Positions 14,050 to 22,501 of a DNA stretch of 25,762 nucleotides are shown here, piece by piece. Origin of the DNA: an uncultured Erysipelotrichaceae bacterium. GTDB lineage: Bacteria > Bacillota_I > Bacilli_A > Erysipelotrichales > Coprobacillaceae. Under the pieces are notes generated by a model that had not been told where the DNA came from, made no database searches, and saw only the letters and a list, made by a program, of their open reading frames with translations. The position numbers were made by a program, and so were the translations under genes. The stretch is taken from the NCBI GenBank assembly GCA_900317015.1, contig ONFH01000148.1:1-25762 (forward strand), read 5' to 3'. Numbering within the stretch: the first letter of the stretch is position 1; each line of letters starts with the position of its first letter.

Positions 14050-14524
14050 AGCGATTTATGGTGGAACCTTTGACCCAATTACGGATGGACATATCGATAT
14101 TATTAAAAGAGCCCTGAAGATCTTTGATGAAGTCTATGTTGTCATCTTTCATAATCCTGCTAAGCATACGCTTTTCAGTGTTGATGAACGTTTAGACTTA
14201 ATGAAAGAAGCCTTAAAGGATCTAGATCATGTGAAAGTCGATGTCAGTGAAGAGCTGGCCGTCGAATATGCCAGAAAAGTCGGCGCCTGTGCCATGGTAC
14301 GAGGCTTAAGAGCCACACAGGATTACCATTATGAATCGATGATGGCTTACTGTAATCAGTATCTCGATCGTGAGATCGAAGTGGTTTTTTTAATGACCCA
14401 GTTATCACATACATTTATCTCTTCATCAGCCGTCAAGGAAATGGCATCCCATCATTCTGATGTGTCCCCATTAGTTCCTAAATGTGTCGATGAAGCGTTA
14501 AAGAAAAAATATGGTCAAAGCTAA
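14042..14524 (+). CDS. coaD: Phosphopantetheine adenylyltransferase
   Basis: Transfers AMP from ATP to 4'-phosphopantetheine, the penultimate step of coenzyme A synthesis. The 160-residue length is standard. It has the nucleotidyltransferase signature AIYGGTFDPITDGH (4-17, with the TxGH motif at 14-17), an RGLRATQDYHYE block and the late ISSSAVKEM motif that binds nucleotide phosphates. ATG 14042 has AGGTGA at 14031-14036 and gives the exact family N-terminus. Its stop codon lies in the loop of the following terminator, which closes the operon that begins at 11594. Confidence 0.97.
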   Translation: MRRAIYGGTFDPITDGHIDIIKRALKIFDEVYVVIFHNPAKHTLFSVDERLDLMKEALKDLDHVKVDVSEELAVEYARKVGACAMVRGLRATQDYHYESMMAYCNQYLDREIEVVFLMTQLSHTFISSSAVKEMASHHSDVSPLVPKCVDEALKKKYGQS

Positions 14525-14542
14525 ATGTGCTTTGACTTTTTT
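14514..14542 (+). terminator. Terminator with the coaD stop codon in its loop
   Basis: A perfect 8-bp stem GTCAAAGC/GCTTTGAC (14514-14521 with 14529-14536) has a 7-nt loop containing the TAA stop codon (14522-14524). Six T residues follow (14537-14542). Confidence 0.85.
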
Positions 14543-14544
14543 CA

Positions 14545-14574
14545 TAGACAATGAAGGTCGATATGCTTTAGAAT
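14545..14574 (+). promoter_or_regulatory. Promoter of pyrK-pyrD
   Basis: TAGACA (14545-14550) and TAGAAT (14569-14574) are 18 bp apart. AAGGAGG at 14587-14593 serves the start at 14601. The leader is too short for a PyrR attenuator. Confidence 0.55.
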
Positions 14575-14600
14575 AAAAAGAAGAAAAAGGAGGCACATAA

Positions 14601-15359
14601 ATGAAAAACTATCAGGGTCTAATGAAGATCGTATCACATAAAAAACTGATCGATCAGGTGTATGAAATGAAAGTAGAAGGAGAGGCTGCTAAGTTTTTAA
14701 AAGAACCAGGGCAGTTTGTGAATATTAAGCTGACGAAAGGGATGACACCATTCTTAAGACGTCCAATGTCTGTCTGTGATTATGATGATCATTCTATTAC
14801 GATGATCTATAAGACAGTCGGCAAAGGGACCAAGCTGATGTCTACGATGCAGGTCGGTGAAGAATTAGATTTCTTAACTGGTCTTGGCAATGGCTTTGAT
14901 TCACGTGACGTCAAGAAAGCTATCGTGATCGGTGGCGGCTTAGGCGTTCCACCGCTTTACCGTTTAGTGAAGACATTTAAAGCAGAAGGCGTGGATGTCA
15001 CAGCGGTCTTAGGCTTTAACAGTGCCTCTGATGTATTCTATCAAAAAGAATTTGAAGCGTTATGTCCAACTTACATTGCCACGATGGATGGCAGTCTTGG
15101 CACAAAAGGCACGGTCATTGACGCGATCAAGGAAGCAGGGTTAACCTTTGACGGGTATTATGCCTGTGGTCCAGTCCCAATGTTAAATGCCTTAGTCAAA
15201 ACATATCCAGAACATGGGTATTTATCTTATGAAGCAAGAATGGGCTGTGGCTTTGGGGCCTGCATGGGCTGTTCCATGAAGGTCAAAGGGGCGCCTTATA
15301 AACGTGTCTGTGTCGAAGGCCCAGTTTTTAAGAGTGAAGAGGTGATCGTCAATGGCTAA
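14601..15359 (+). CDS. pyrK: Dihydroorotate dehydrogenase electron transfer subunit PyrK
   Basis: FAD and [2Fe-2S] subunit of class 1B dihydroorotate dehydrogenase, passing electrons from dihydroorotate oxidation in PyrD to NAD+. Within 252 residues it shows FLRRPMSV (51-58, FAD binding), GGGLGVPPLY (111-120, nucleotide-binding loop), YACGPVPML (187-195) and a C-terminal [2Fe-2S] cluster with Cys216, Cys221, Cys224 and Cys237. Strong ribosome binding site and own promoter. The gene overlaps pyrD by 8 nt, as expected for a heterotetramer. No other pyrimidine gene is in the window. Confidence 0.96.
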   Translation: MKNYQGLMKIVSHKKLIDQVYEMKVEGEAAKFLKEPGQFVNIKLTKGMTPFLRRPMSVCDYDDHSITMIYKTVGKGTKLMSTMQVGEELDFLTGLGNGFDSRDVKKAIVIGGGLGVPPLYRLVKTFKAEGVDVTAVLGFNSASDVFYQKEFEALCPTYIATMDGSLGTKGTVIDAIKEAGLTFDGYYACGPVPMLNALVKTYPEHGYLSYEARMGCGFGACMGCSMKVKGAPYKRVCVEGPVFKSEEVIVNG

Positions 15360-16272
15360 TTTACATGTATCGTTACCAGGATTGGATCTCAAGAATCCTG
15401 TCATTCCGGCTAGTGGAACATTTGGCTTTGGTTATGAATTTACAAAATTTTATGATATCAATTGTTTAGGGTCTATTTCTACCAAGGGAACAACTCGCTA
15501 TGAACGTTATGGTAATCCTTTACCTAGAATTGCCGAAGGACCAGCTGGCATGTTAAATGCGATCGGCTTACAGAATCCTGGCGTCGAAGCGGTCGTCAAT
15601 GAAGAATTCGTGAAGCTTGCTAAAGTCTATGATGGCCATGTTCTCGCAAATATGGGCGGTCATTCTTTGCAGGAATATATTGAAACAGCTGAGATCTTAT
15701 CTAAATCTGATCTTGTTGGGGCCTTAGAATTAAATATCTCCTGTCCTAATGTCAAAGAAGGCGGTATGCAGTTTGGGACCGATCCTGAAATGGCGGCTAA
15801 AGTGACAAGAGAAGTGAAGAAGGTCAGCAGTAAACCAGTTTATGTGAAGTTATCCCCAAATGTCACAGATATCGTGGCGATTGCGAAAGCGGTTGAAGCA
15901 GCCGGTGCCGATGGCATCTCACTCATTAATACCTTAGTGGGCATGCGCTTTAACTTAAAGACCGGTGCGCCAATTATTAAAAACAAGACGGGCGGTTATT
16001 CAGGACCGGCCATCTTCCCAGTGGCTTTACGTATGGTCTACCAGGTCTCACAGGCTGTTTCTGTGCCAGTGATTGGTATGGGCGGCATCGCTTCTGGTGA
16101 AGATGCGATTGAAATGATGATTGCCGGTGCGAGTGCCGTTGAAGTTGGCGCTGCCAACTTAGTTGATCCTTATGCCTGTCCACGCATCATTGAAGAAATG
16201 AATACGTTTCTAGATGACAATGGCATCAAGGATATTCATGAGATCATTGGGAAATCTCATCAATATGATTAA
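15352..16272 (+). CDS. pyrD: Dihydroorotate dehydrogenase class 1B catalytic subunit
   Basis: FMN enzyme that oxidises dihydroorotate to orotate in de novo pyrimidine synthesis, acting with PyrK. The TIM-barrel protein has 306 residues. NPVIPASGTFGFG lies near the N-terminus (15-27), NAIGLQNPG (69-77) follows, and NISCPNVKEGG (128-138) carries the class 1 catalytic Cys131. GMGGIASGEDAIEMM in the C-terminal part is the FMN phosphate loop. The start overlaps the end of pyrK and has a GAGGTGA binding site. Class 1B follows from the adjacent pyrK. Confidence 0.97.
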   Translation: MANLHVSLPGLDLKNPVIPASGTFGFGYEFTKFYDINCLGSISTKGTTRYERYGNPLPRIAEGPAGMLNAIGLQNPGVEAVVNEEFVKLAKVYDGHVLANMGGHSLQEYIETAEILSKSDLVGALELNISCPNVKEGGMQFGTDPEMAAKVTREVKKVSSKPVYVKLSPNVTDIVAIAKAVEAAGADGISLINTLVGMRFNLKTGAPIIKNKTGGYSGPAIFPVALRMVYQVSQAVSVPVIGMGGIASGEDAIEMMIAGASAVEVGAANLVDPYACPRIIEEMNTFLDDNGIKDIHEIIGKSHQYD

Positions 16273-16279
16273 AAGTATG

Positions 16280-16307
16280 AAAGAGGTCGGACGACCTCTT
16301 TTATTTA
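16280..16307 (+). terminator. Terminator after pyrD
   Basis: A perfect 9-bp stem AAAGAGGTC/GACCTCTTT (16280-16288 with 16293-16301) closes a GGAC loop and is followed by a T-rich tail. Confidence 0.8.
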
Positions 16308-16334
16308 TTCTCAGGTAGATAAAATATTCTTAGA

Positions 16335-16343
16335 TGGTATAAT
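16335..16343 (+). promoter_or_regulatory. Extended -10 promoter for the AEC transporter
   Basis: TGG-TATAAT (16335-16343) is a perfect extended -10 box; no clear -35 box is seen. It ends 21 nt before the ATG at 16365. Confidence 0.6.
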
Positions 16344-16364
16344 GGTGAAAAGGGGGAAATGAAT

Positions 16365-17291
16365 ATGGATATGCAGGTCGTGATCAATCAGATGATCGAG
16401 CTTTTTTTGCTTTTAGGGGTGGGGTATGCACTCTTTAAATGTAAGATGCTTGATAATGCCTTTAACAGTAAGCTCAATCGCTTTGTCTTATATATCGCTA
16501 TTCCTTGCATGATCTTAAACTCCGCTTTAACGATCACCAAGTATCAGTCACTCACGAGCGTCTTAGGGGTCTTGGCAATTGCCATCATTACTTTTTTAAC
16601 ATTACCGATCTTTGGCTTTTTGATTGCCAAAATCTGCCGTGTACAAAAGGACGAAGTCGGCTTGTATATCTTCATGACGACATTCTCGAATGTTGGCTTT
16701 ATCGGCTTTCCGGTCATGATGTCGATCTTTGGCAAGGAATCCGTCTTTTATACGACCATCTTTAATCTGGTCTACAATGTTCTTGTTTATACGTTAGGCT
16801 TTGTCTTGATCTCACTTGGCAATGAGCAAAAAGAAGCCATCCATGTCAAGGATATCTTTTCCCCAGCTACGATTGCGTCCTTAGTTGCTTTTGGAATCTA
16901 TATGACCCATTTTCATTTACCACCGGTGCTGACCAATACGATCGGCACCTTAGGGTCTTTAACGACACCTTTAGCCATGATCATTATCGGCATTACGCTC
17001 GCTAATGAAAGTTTGAAAGATGTCTTTTCGGATCTTAAGATCTATCCGTTTACGTTCTTAAAGCAGATCGTCTTACCCGTTTTAGCCTATTACATCTTAC
17101 ACCAGTTTGTGAGTGATCCATTAACATTAGGCGTCAGTGTCATCTGTGTGGCCATGCCGGTGGGAACGATGGCCGTTTTATTGACCAATCGTAATGGCGG
17201 CAATAGTGAACTGGCCGCCCGCAGTGTCTTTATTACCACACTCGTTTCGATCATTACGATTCCGGTCATCGTTGGTCTTTTCTTAGCTTAG
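16365..17291 (+). CDS. AEC family transporter (auxin efflux carrier-type permease)
   Basis: A 308-residue integral membrane protein with about ten hydrophobic segments in two halves, typical of the bacterial AEC family, which exports or imports small carboxylates such as malate. Family traits: an N-terminal LLLGVGYALFKCKMLDN region (14-30), the LNRFVLYIAIPCMIL helix (37-51), the MTTFSNVGFIGFPVM block near 106-120 (the N-x-G-F-x-G-x-P signature) and a CVAMPVGTMA helix in the C-terminal half. The substrate cannot be read from sequence. ATG 16365 is chosen over 16359 because AGGGGG (16351-16356) then has 8-nt spacing. The stop codon overlaps that of the convergent HD-domain gene. Confidence 0.9.
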   Translation: MDMQVVINQMIELFLLLGVGYALFKCKMLDNAFNSKLNRFVLYIAIPCMILNSALTITKYQSLTSVLGVLAIAIITFLTLPIFGFLIAKICRVQKDEVGLYIFMTTFSNVGFIGFPVMMSIFGKESVFYTTIFNLVYNVLVYTLGFVLISLGNEQKEAIHVKDIFSPATIASLVAFGIYMTHFHLPPVLTNTIGTLGSLTTPLAMIIIGITLANESLKDVFSDLKIYPFTFLKQIVLPVLAYYILHQFVSDPLTLGVSVICVAMPVGTMAVLLTNRNGGNSELAARSVFITTLVSIITIPVIVGLFLA

Positions 17292-18229
17292 TCTTTCGCT
17301 TTTAAATAATCGTTGAAATCTGTATGCAGATAGTCATCGAGAGCCTGTTTATAGTCTGGATCTTGACTGAGGCGATGACCATTCACGAACGGATCGATAT
17401 AACGCTTTTTGGCATCAACGATGATGCCATCAGTTGCATGATCTTCAAGGGCATGATAAGACGTGAATCTCTGATAGTCCTCTGGAAGTGCTTGTTTTAA
17501 TTTCGCGATGACGAGATCTTCGGTCGTATAGAGATCATCAAAGGTAAGAACCTGTAAGTCCATCGCCTTTTTTAACAAGCGTGCTAACATTTCCATGCCA
17601 AAGCGGTCTTCATCAGCCGTATAGACATGTGAACAGGCGAGACTCATCCTGCCAAAGGTCATAGCAAAATCTTCATTTTGGAAAGCTAACTCATCCACTT
17701 CCTCTTCATTTTTTGCAATGATCAGATCATCAACGATTGCCTGACAGGTGTCTTTGGTCGCAAAGCCATAGTAGACACTATTTGATAAGGTATATTCGAG
17801 ACGATCACAAGAGAGTCTTGGCGAATCATTATCACAGATCGGATAGAGATGATAATCATCGACCTGATCTAAGGTGAGATGATCTTTGTCTAATAAAGCC
17901 ATGAGATCAGGATCATGGGCAATGATCTCACGGGTATAGGCTTCGGTACTTTCCTGCTTCATATGATCACCATTGAGAAAGTCGATCGTATGGGCAAAGA
18001 CCGGCGTGGCGATATCATGAAATAGACAAGCTAAGGATTGGGCCTTGTCGTGTGTAAAATGACTTGCTAAAAGGGCACATTTGAAAGAATGCTCATAGCG
18101 AGAATAATAAGGAAGGTTCACAAAACGGGGAAATGACGTCTCATTCATCCCGCAGTTCATGGAGATCTTCTGTAAGCGAAGTAATGCTTTTGTGTGTAAA
18201 TAAGGGATCAAATAATTCGGTGTTTTCAT
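17288..18229 (-). CDS. HD-domain phosphohydrolase of unknown substrate
   Basis: A 313-residue cytosolic protein of the HD superfamily of metal-dependent phosphohydrolases. The ligands are visible: YEHS (His47), LFHDIATPVFAH (His71-Asp72) and SCDRLEY (Asp142). The NLPYYSRYEHS region resembles proteins related to dGTPases and other HD nucleotidases, but no nucleotide-specific motif is certain. ATG 18229 is chosen because AGGAGG (18234-18239 on the minus strand) precedes it at 4-nt spacing; the frame extended to 18262 lacks a binding site and passes the predicted promoter. It diverges from pcrA across 99 nt. Its TAA overlaps the stop codon of the convergent transporter gene (17288-17291), with no terminator hairpin between them. 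Confidence 0.85.
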   Translation of the reverse strand: MKTPNYLIPYLHTKALLRLQKISMNCGMNETSFPRFVNLPYYSRYEHSFKCALLASHFTHDKAQSLACLFHDIATPVFAHTIDFLNGDHMKQESTEAYTREIIAHDPDLMALLDKDHLTLDQVDDYHLYPICDNDSPRLSCDRLEYTLSNSVYYGFATKDTCQAIVDDLIIAKNEEEVDELAFQNEDFAMTFGRMSLACSHVYTADEDRFGMEMLARLLKKAMDLQVLTFDDLYTTEDLVIAKLKQALPEDYQRFTSYHALEDHATDGIIVDAKKRYIDPFVNGHRLSQDPDYKQALDDYLHTDFNDYLKAKD

Positions 18230-18247
18230 ATGTCCTCCTATAAAACC

Positions 18248-18253
18248 ATTATA
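18248..18253 (-). promoter_or_regulatory. -10 box for the HD-domain gene
   Basis: A perfect TATAAT on the minus strand ends 18 nt before the start. No good -35 box is seen at 16-18 bp. The leader would be about 11 nt. Confidence 0.45.
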
Positions 18254-18284
18254 CTCACTCAAAATGTAAAATATAGGAATTATC

Positions 18285-18312
18285 TTGAGCGACCAAGTTT
18301 TTACGGTATAAT
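18285..18312 (+). promoter_or_regulatory. Promoter of pcrA
   Basis: TTGAGC (18285-18290) and a perfect TATAAT (18307-18312) are 16 bp apart. The -10 ends 16 nt before the chosen ATG at 18329, giving a leader of about 9 nt that starts with GGTG. Confidence 0.65.
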
Positions 18313-18328
18313 GTTCATGGTGATGAAA

Positions 18329-20464
18329 ATGAATTTAAAAGAACTATTAAATGAGAAGCAATACGAGGCTGCCACGTATTTAGGTGGCCATTTACGTATT
18401 ATTGCCGGAGCTGGTTCGGGCAAGACAAGAGTCGTCACGTATCGTATTGCTTATTTAATTGAAGGTGTAGGTATTGCTCCTTATAATATTTTAGCAATTA
18501 CCTTTACCAATAAAGCTGCCAATGAAATGAAGGAACGTGTCGTTAAGATCTTAGGCCCTGATGCTCACGGCACAACGATCTGTACGATCCATTCCTTATG
18601 TGTACGTGTCTTAAGACGCTATGCTTCTAAAATTGGCTATGCCCATAACTTTATTATTATGGATGAAGAAGATCAGAAGTCTCTGATCAAGAAGCTATTT
18701 AAGGAATTAGAAGTGAATCAGAAGACCATTACCGTGAAGTCGATGATCCACTATATCAGTGCCTATAAGATTGCCCGTGTTTCCCCTGATAAAGCCATCA
18801 ATTTATCAGAGATGCCAGGTGAAAAGAAGAAGGCATTAGTTTATCAGGCTTATGAGAAATATACAAAAGAACATAATATGATGGACTTCGATGACCTCCT
18901 TTTAAATACGCTGCGTTTATTTGAAGACCATGAAGATGTTGTCGAGAAAGTGTCTTCACGATACCAGTATGTCCATGTCGATGAATTTCAGGATGTCGGT
19001 GAGATCGAATATCAGCTGATCAAGTTCTTTGGTAAACAGTCGATCGTCTGTGTCGTAGGGGATCCGGATCAGACTATCTATTCATTTAGAGGCAGTGATG
19101 TCAACTATATCTTAAACTTCGATGATGACTATGATCATGTCAAGACGGTCATCCTTGATCAGAACTATCGTTCGACAAAGACGATCTTGGATATTTCCAA
19201 TAACTTGATTCGTAAAAACCATAATCGTTTAGAGAAAGACTTATTTACCAATGGGGCAGAAGGGGCCAAGGTCATTCACTACGCCGCGGCGAGTGAAGAG
19301 AGCGAAGCCAACTATATTATGAAGACGATCGCTCAGGGCGTATCTAATGGGGAACATTATAAAGACTATGCAGTCCTTTATCGTGCCAACTATTTATCCC
19401 GTCCAATTGAACAGGCGCTCATCAGTGCGGGCATTCCTTATAAGATCTTTGGTGGCCTCAAGTTCTTTAACCGTAAGGAGATCAAGGATGCCTTAAGTTA
19501 TATCCGTTTAATGGTCGATAGTGATGATCTGTCTTTTGAACGTATTGCCAATGTCCCGACAAGAGGGATCGGTCCTAAGTCGATTGAAAATATTCAGGCG
19601 TGTGCTTTACGTCATGGCTTAAGTGAATATGAAGCAGTCTGCTTCTATCCCGATGAGATCGGTTTGACCGGCAAGGCGAAGAAAGGTCTCAAGACCTTGA
19701 TGAATGCCATTGAAAATGCGAGAACATCAAGTCGTAAGCCAGAAGATATCTTTGAAAGCTTATTAACGGCTGTTGGCTATATGGAGATGTTAAAGAAGGA
19801 TCAGGAAGAAGGACGTATCGATAACTTGATGGAATTAAAGAACTCCATTGCGACGTATATGAAAGAGAACCCAGAAACGGCCAACTTTGAATCTTACTTA
19901 CAGGATATTGCCTTATATACGACACAGGATGAAGCGACTGATGAAGACTATGTTTCCTTGATGAGTATTCATATGGCCAAAGGGCTAGAATTTGAAAATG
20001 TCATCGTGGCAGGTCTATCAGAGAATATCTTCCCATCCTTCCATGCCATTGAAGAAGGTGGCGATGAAGGGATGGAAGAAGAGCGTCGTTTAGCCTATGT
20101 CGCATTTACCCGTGCGAAAAAGCGTTTATATTTGACGGACTCCCAGGGCTATAGCTATATTGCTCAGTCGCCAAAGATCACATCACGTTTTATTGATGAG
20201 ATCGGCACTGATCGTGTCGAAAATGTTGGTCGTCCATCGGCTTTTAAAACAAAGAAGTATGTCAAGACCCATGAAAGTGTCAGTCAGTTAGTCGGTGACA
20301 ATGGGGAAGGCTGGAAAGTCGGTGACATGGTCGTTCATGACGTCTTTGGCAAAGGCGTGGTCGTCAAAGTTGATGGGAAAATGATTGATGTGGCCTTTGC
20401 GGTTCCTTATGGATTAAAGACCTTACTAGGCAAGCATAAGGCCTTAAAACGCCTCACACATTAA
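18329..20464 (+). CDS. pcrA: ATP-dependent DNA helicase PcrA (UvrD/Rep family)
   Basis: Superfamily 1A 3'-5' DNA helicase for repair, removal of RecA filaments and replication-transcription conflicts. Of 711 residues, the core shows AGAGSGKT (26-33), TFTNKAANEM (58-67), VDEFQDV (217-223, Walker B), GDPDQTIYSFRGSD, QNYRST, SIHMAKGLEF and RRLAYVAFTRAKK in the expected order. A C-terminal Tudor-like domain (WKVGDMVVHDVFGKGVV) is the RNA polymerase-binding module of Gram-positive PcrA. The frame is open to 18230, but upstream ATGs fall at or before the predicted transcription start. ATG 18329 gives the usual family N-terminus (MNLKELLNEKQ) with GGTG 6 nt upstream. pcrA-ligA-camS is a conserved group in Bacillota. 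Confidence 0.97.
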   Translation: MNLKELLNEKQYEAATYLGGHLRIIAGAGSGKTRVVTYRIAYLIEGVGIAPYNILAITFTNKAANEMKERVVKILGPDAHGTTICTIHSLCVRVLRRYASKIGYAHNFIIMDEEDQKSLIKKLFKELEVNQKTITVKSMIHYISAYKIARVSPDKAINLSEMPGEKKKALVYQAYEKYTKEHNMMDFDDLLLNTLRLFEDHEDVVEKVSSRYQYVHVDEFQDVGEIEYQLIKFFGKQSIVCVVGDPDQTIYSFRGSDVNYILNFDDDYDHVKTVILDQNYRSTKTILDISNNLIRKNHNRLEKDLFTNGAEGAKVIHYAAASEESEANYIMKTIAQGVSNGEHYKDYAVLYRANYLSRPIEQALISAGIPYKIFGGLKFFNRKEIKDALSYIRLMVDSDDLSFERIANVPTRGIGPKSIENIQACALRHGLSEYEAVCFYPDEIGLTGKAKKGLKTLMNAIENARTSSRKPEDIFESLLTAVGYMEMLKKDQEEGRIDNLMELKNSIATYMKENPETANFESYLQDIALYTTQDEATDEDYVSLMSIHMAKGLEFENVIVAGLSENIFPSFHAIEEGGDEGMEEERRLAYVAFTRAKKRLYLTDSQGYSYIAQSPKITSRFIDEIGTDRVENVGRPSAFKTKKYVKTHESVSQLVGDNGEGWKVGDMVVHDVFGKGVVVKVDGKMIDVAFAVPYGLKTLLGKHKALKRLTH

Positions 20465-20468
20465 ATAA

Positions 20469-20496
20469 TTGCATAAGAAATAGAGAATGGTATAAT
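20469..20496 (+). promoter_or_regulatory. Promoter between pcrA and ligA
   Basis: TTGCAT (20469-20474) and a perfect TATAAT (20491-20496), with TGG before the -10 box, are 16 bp apart. The -10 ends 19 nt before the ligA start, and GGTGA (20504-20508) serves as ribosome binding site. Confidence 0.6.
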
Positions 20497-20515
20497 ACAA
20501 ATTGGTGAAAAATAA

Positions 20516-22501
20516 ATGACAATAGAAAGATTAAATGAGCTCAAAGAGCTCTTGAATAAATACAATTACGAATACTATGTGCAGGATCAGCCAACCGTAT
20601 CCGACCAGGAATATGATGCTTTAATGGATGAACTGATCCATATTGAAAAGGCACATCCAGAATGGCGAACACCTGATTCGCCATCTCAGCGTATTGGTGG
20701 GGAAGTCTTAGAAGGCTTCACAAAAGTCACACATAGTGTCCCAATGATGTCTTTAGCCGATATCTTTAATGAAGATGAAGTGCGAGACTTTGATGAGCGT
20801 GTCACAAGTGTCATTGGCGATACTGACTATGTCGTCGAATTAAAATTAGATGGCTTAAGTGTGTCCTTGATTTATGAAAATGGGACATTGGTACGTGCTG
20901 CGACTCGAGGCAATGGGACGATCGGTGAAGACATTACCCATAATGTCAAGACGATCAAATCGATCCCATTAAAGATTCCTTTTGATGGACCTTTAGAAGT
21001 CCGTGGGGAGATCATCATGCCAAAGGCTTCTTTAGAAAAGCTCAATAAGGCGAGAAGAGAAAATGGCGAACCAGAATTTGCGAACTGCCGTAATGCGGCT
21101 GCCGGTTCTGTCCGTCAGTTGGATTCCAAAGTGGCTGCTCGACGTGGTCTTGATGCGTATCTCTATCATGTGCCTCAGCCAGATCAGATCGGTGCGAAGA
21201 CGCATGAAGAATGTTTATTAAAGATGAAGGAATTAGGCTTTAAGGTCAATCCACATATCAAGAAGGTCCATAACATCAATGAAGTCTGGGCTTATATTGA
21301 AGAAGCCGCAACTTATCGTGCGTCTCTTCCTTATGATATTGATGGCATCGTCATTAAAGTCAATGATCTCGCCGATCAAAGACGTTTAGGATTTACGGCC
21401 AAGGTGCCTAAATGGGCCATTGCCTATAAGTTCCCTGCTGAAGAAGTGGTGACAAAGTTAAAAGATATTATCTTTACCATTGGTCGTACTGGGCAGATCA
21501 CGCCAAATGCGGTGTTAAATCCCGTGCGTGTGGCTGGTTCGATCGTTCAGCGTGCGACATTACATAATGAAGATAACGTCAAGCGTAAAGATATTCGTGT
21601 CGGTGATGATGTCGTCATTCGTAAAGCCGGCGATGTCATTCCGGAAGTCGTTCGTTCTTTAAAGGAACGTCGTACAGGCAATGAACGTCCATTTGAAATG
21701 ATCAAGACATGTCCGACTTGTGGTCAGCCATTAGTAAGAAAAGCCAACGAAGCCGCTTACTACTGTGTCAATGAAGACTGTCCAAGTAAGATCATGGAAA
21801 AGCTCATTCACTTTGCGAGTCGTGAAGCGATGAATATTGATGGCTTAGGGGAGAAGATCATTGAACAGTTCTTCAACTTAGGCTATATCAAGTCCATTGC
21901 AGATATTTATCGTATTCATGAACATGAACAGGAGATCATGGATATTGAAGGCTTTGGGCGTAAGTCAATGGATCATTTAATGGATTCCATTGAGAAATCA
22001 AAACAGAATTCTTTAGAGAAGTTATTATTTGGTCTTGGCATTCGTAATGTGGGGGCGAAAGTGGCCGATCTTTTAGCAAGTCAGTTTAAGACATTGGATG
22101 CTTTATTTGAAGCCAATATCCCTCAGCTGACAAAGATCCCAACGATTGGTGAAACGATCGCTCAGAGTGTTGTGGATTATCGTAATAATTCGAAAAATAG
22201 GGCATTAATTCAAGAATTGAAGGACTTAGGCCTGAACATGACCTATTTAAAAGATACAAGTGTGGAAGAGTCTTACTTTACTGGCAAGAAATGTGTCGTT
22301 ACGGGAACTCTTTCGATGATGAGCCGTAAGGAAGTTCAGGAATGGCTGAAATCCCATGGGGCAAGCGTGGCTTCAAGTGTCTCAAAGAAGACCGACCTTG
22401 TGATCTATGGGGAAAATCCAGGTTCGAAATATGATAAAGCGGTCTCTTTAGGAGTCACGACGATGGATGAAGAGGCATTCAAGGAGGCAAGTGGTCTATG
22501 A
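20516..22501 (+). CDS. ligA: NAD-dependent DNA ligase LigA
   Basis: Seals nicks at Okazaki fragments and in repair, using NAD+. The 661-residue length is standard. Domains: Ia (1-60) with the YYVQDQPTVSDQEYD block that binds NMN; the adenylation domain with ELKLDGLS and nucleophile Lys110; an OB fold (about 312-390); a zinc finger with Cys399, Cys402, Cys417 and Cys422; helix-hairpin-helix repeats (about 435-565); and a BRCT domain (about 585-661). It may be transcribed both with pcrA and from its own promoter. The stop overlaps camS by 4 nt (ATGA). Confidence 0.98.
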   Translation: MTIERLNELKELLNKYNYEYYVQDQPTVSDQEYDALMDELIHIEKAHPEWRTPDSPSQRIGGEVLEGFTKVTHSVPMMSLADIFNEDEVRDFDERVTSVIGDTDYVVELKLDGLSVSLIYENGTLVRAATRGNGTIGEDITHNVKTIKSIPLKIPFDGPLEVRGEIIMPKASLEKLNKARRENGEPEFANCRNAAAGSVRQLDSKVAARRGLDAYLYHVPQPDQIGAKTHEECLLKMKELGFKVNPHIKKVHNINEVWAYIEEAATYRASLPYDIDGIVIKVNDLADQRRLGFTAKVPKWAIAYKFPAEEVVTKLKDIIFTIGRTGQITPNAVLNPVRVAGSIVQRATLHNEDNVKRKDIRVGDDVVIRKAGDVIPEVVRSLKERRTGNERPFEMIKTCPTCGQPLVRKANEAAYYCVNEDCPSKIMEKLIHFASREAMNIDGLGEKIIEQFFNLGYIKSIADIYRIHEHEQEIMDIEGFGRKSMDHLMDSIEKSKQNSLEKLLFGLGIRNVGAKVADLLASQFKTLDALFEANIPQLTKIPTIGETIAQSVVDYRNNSKNRALIQELKDLGLNMTYLKDTSVEESYFTGKKCVVTGTLSMMSRKEVQEWLKSHGASVASSVSKKTDLVIYGENPGSKYDKAVSLGVTTMDEEAFKEASGL

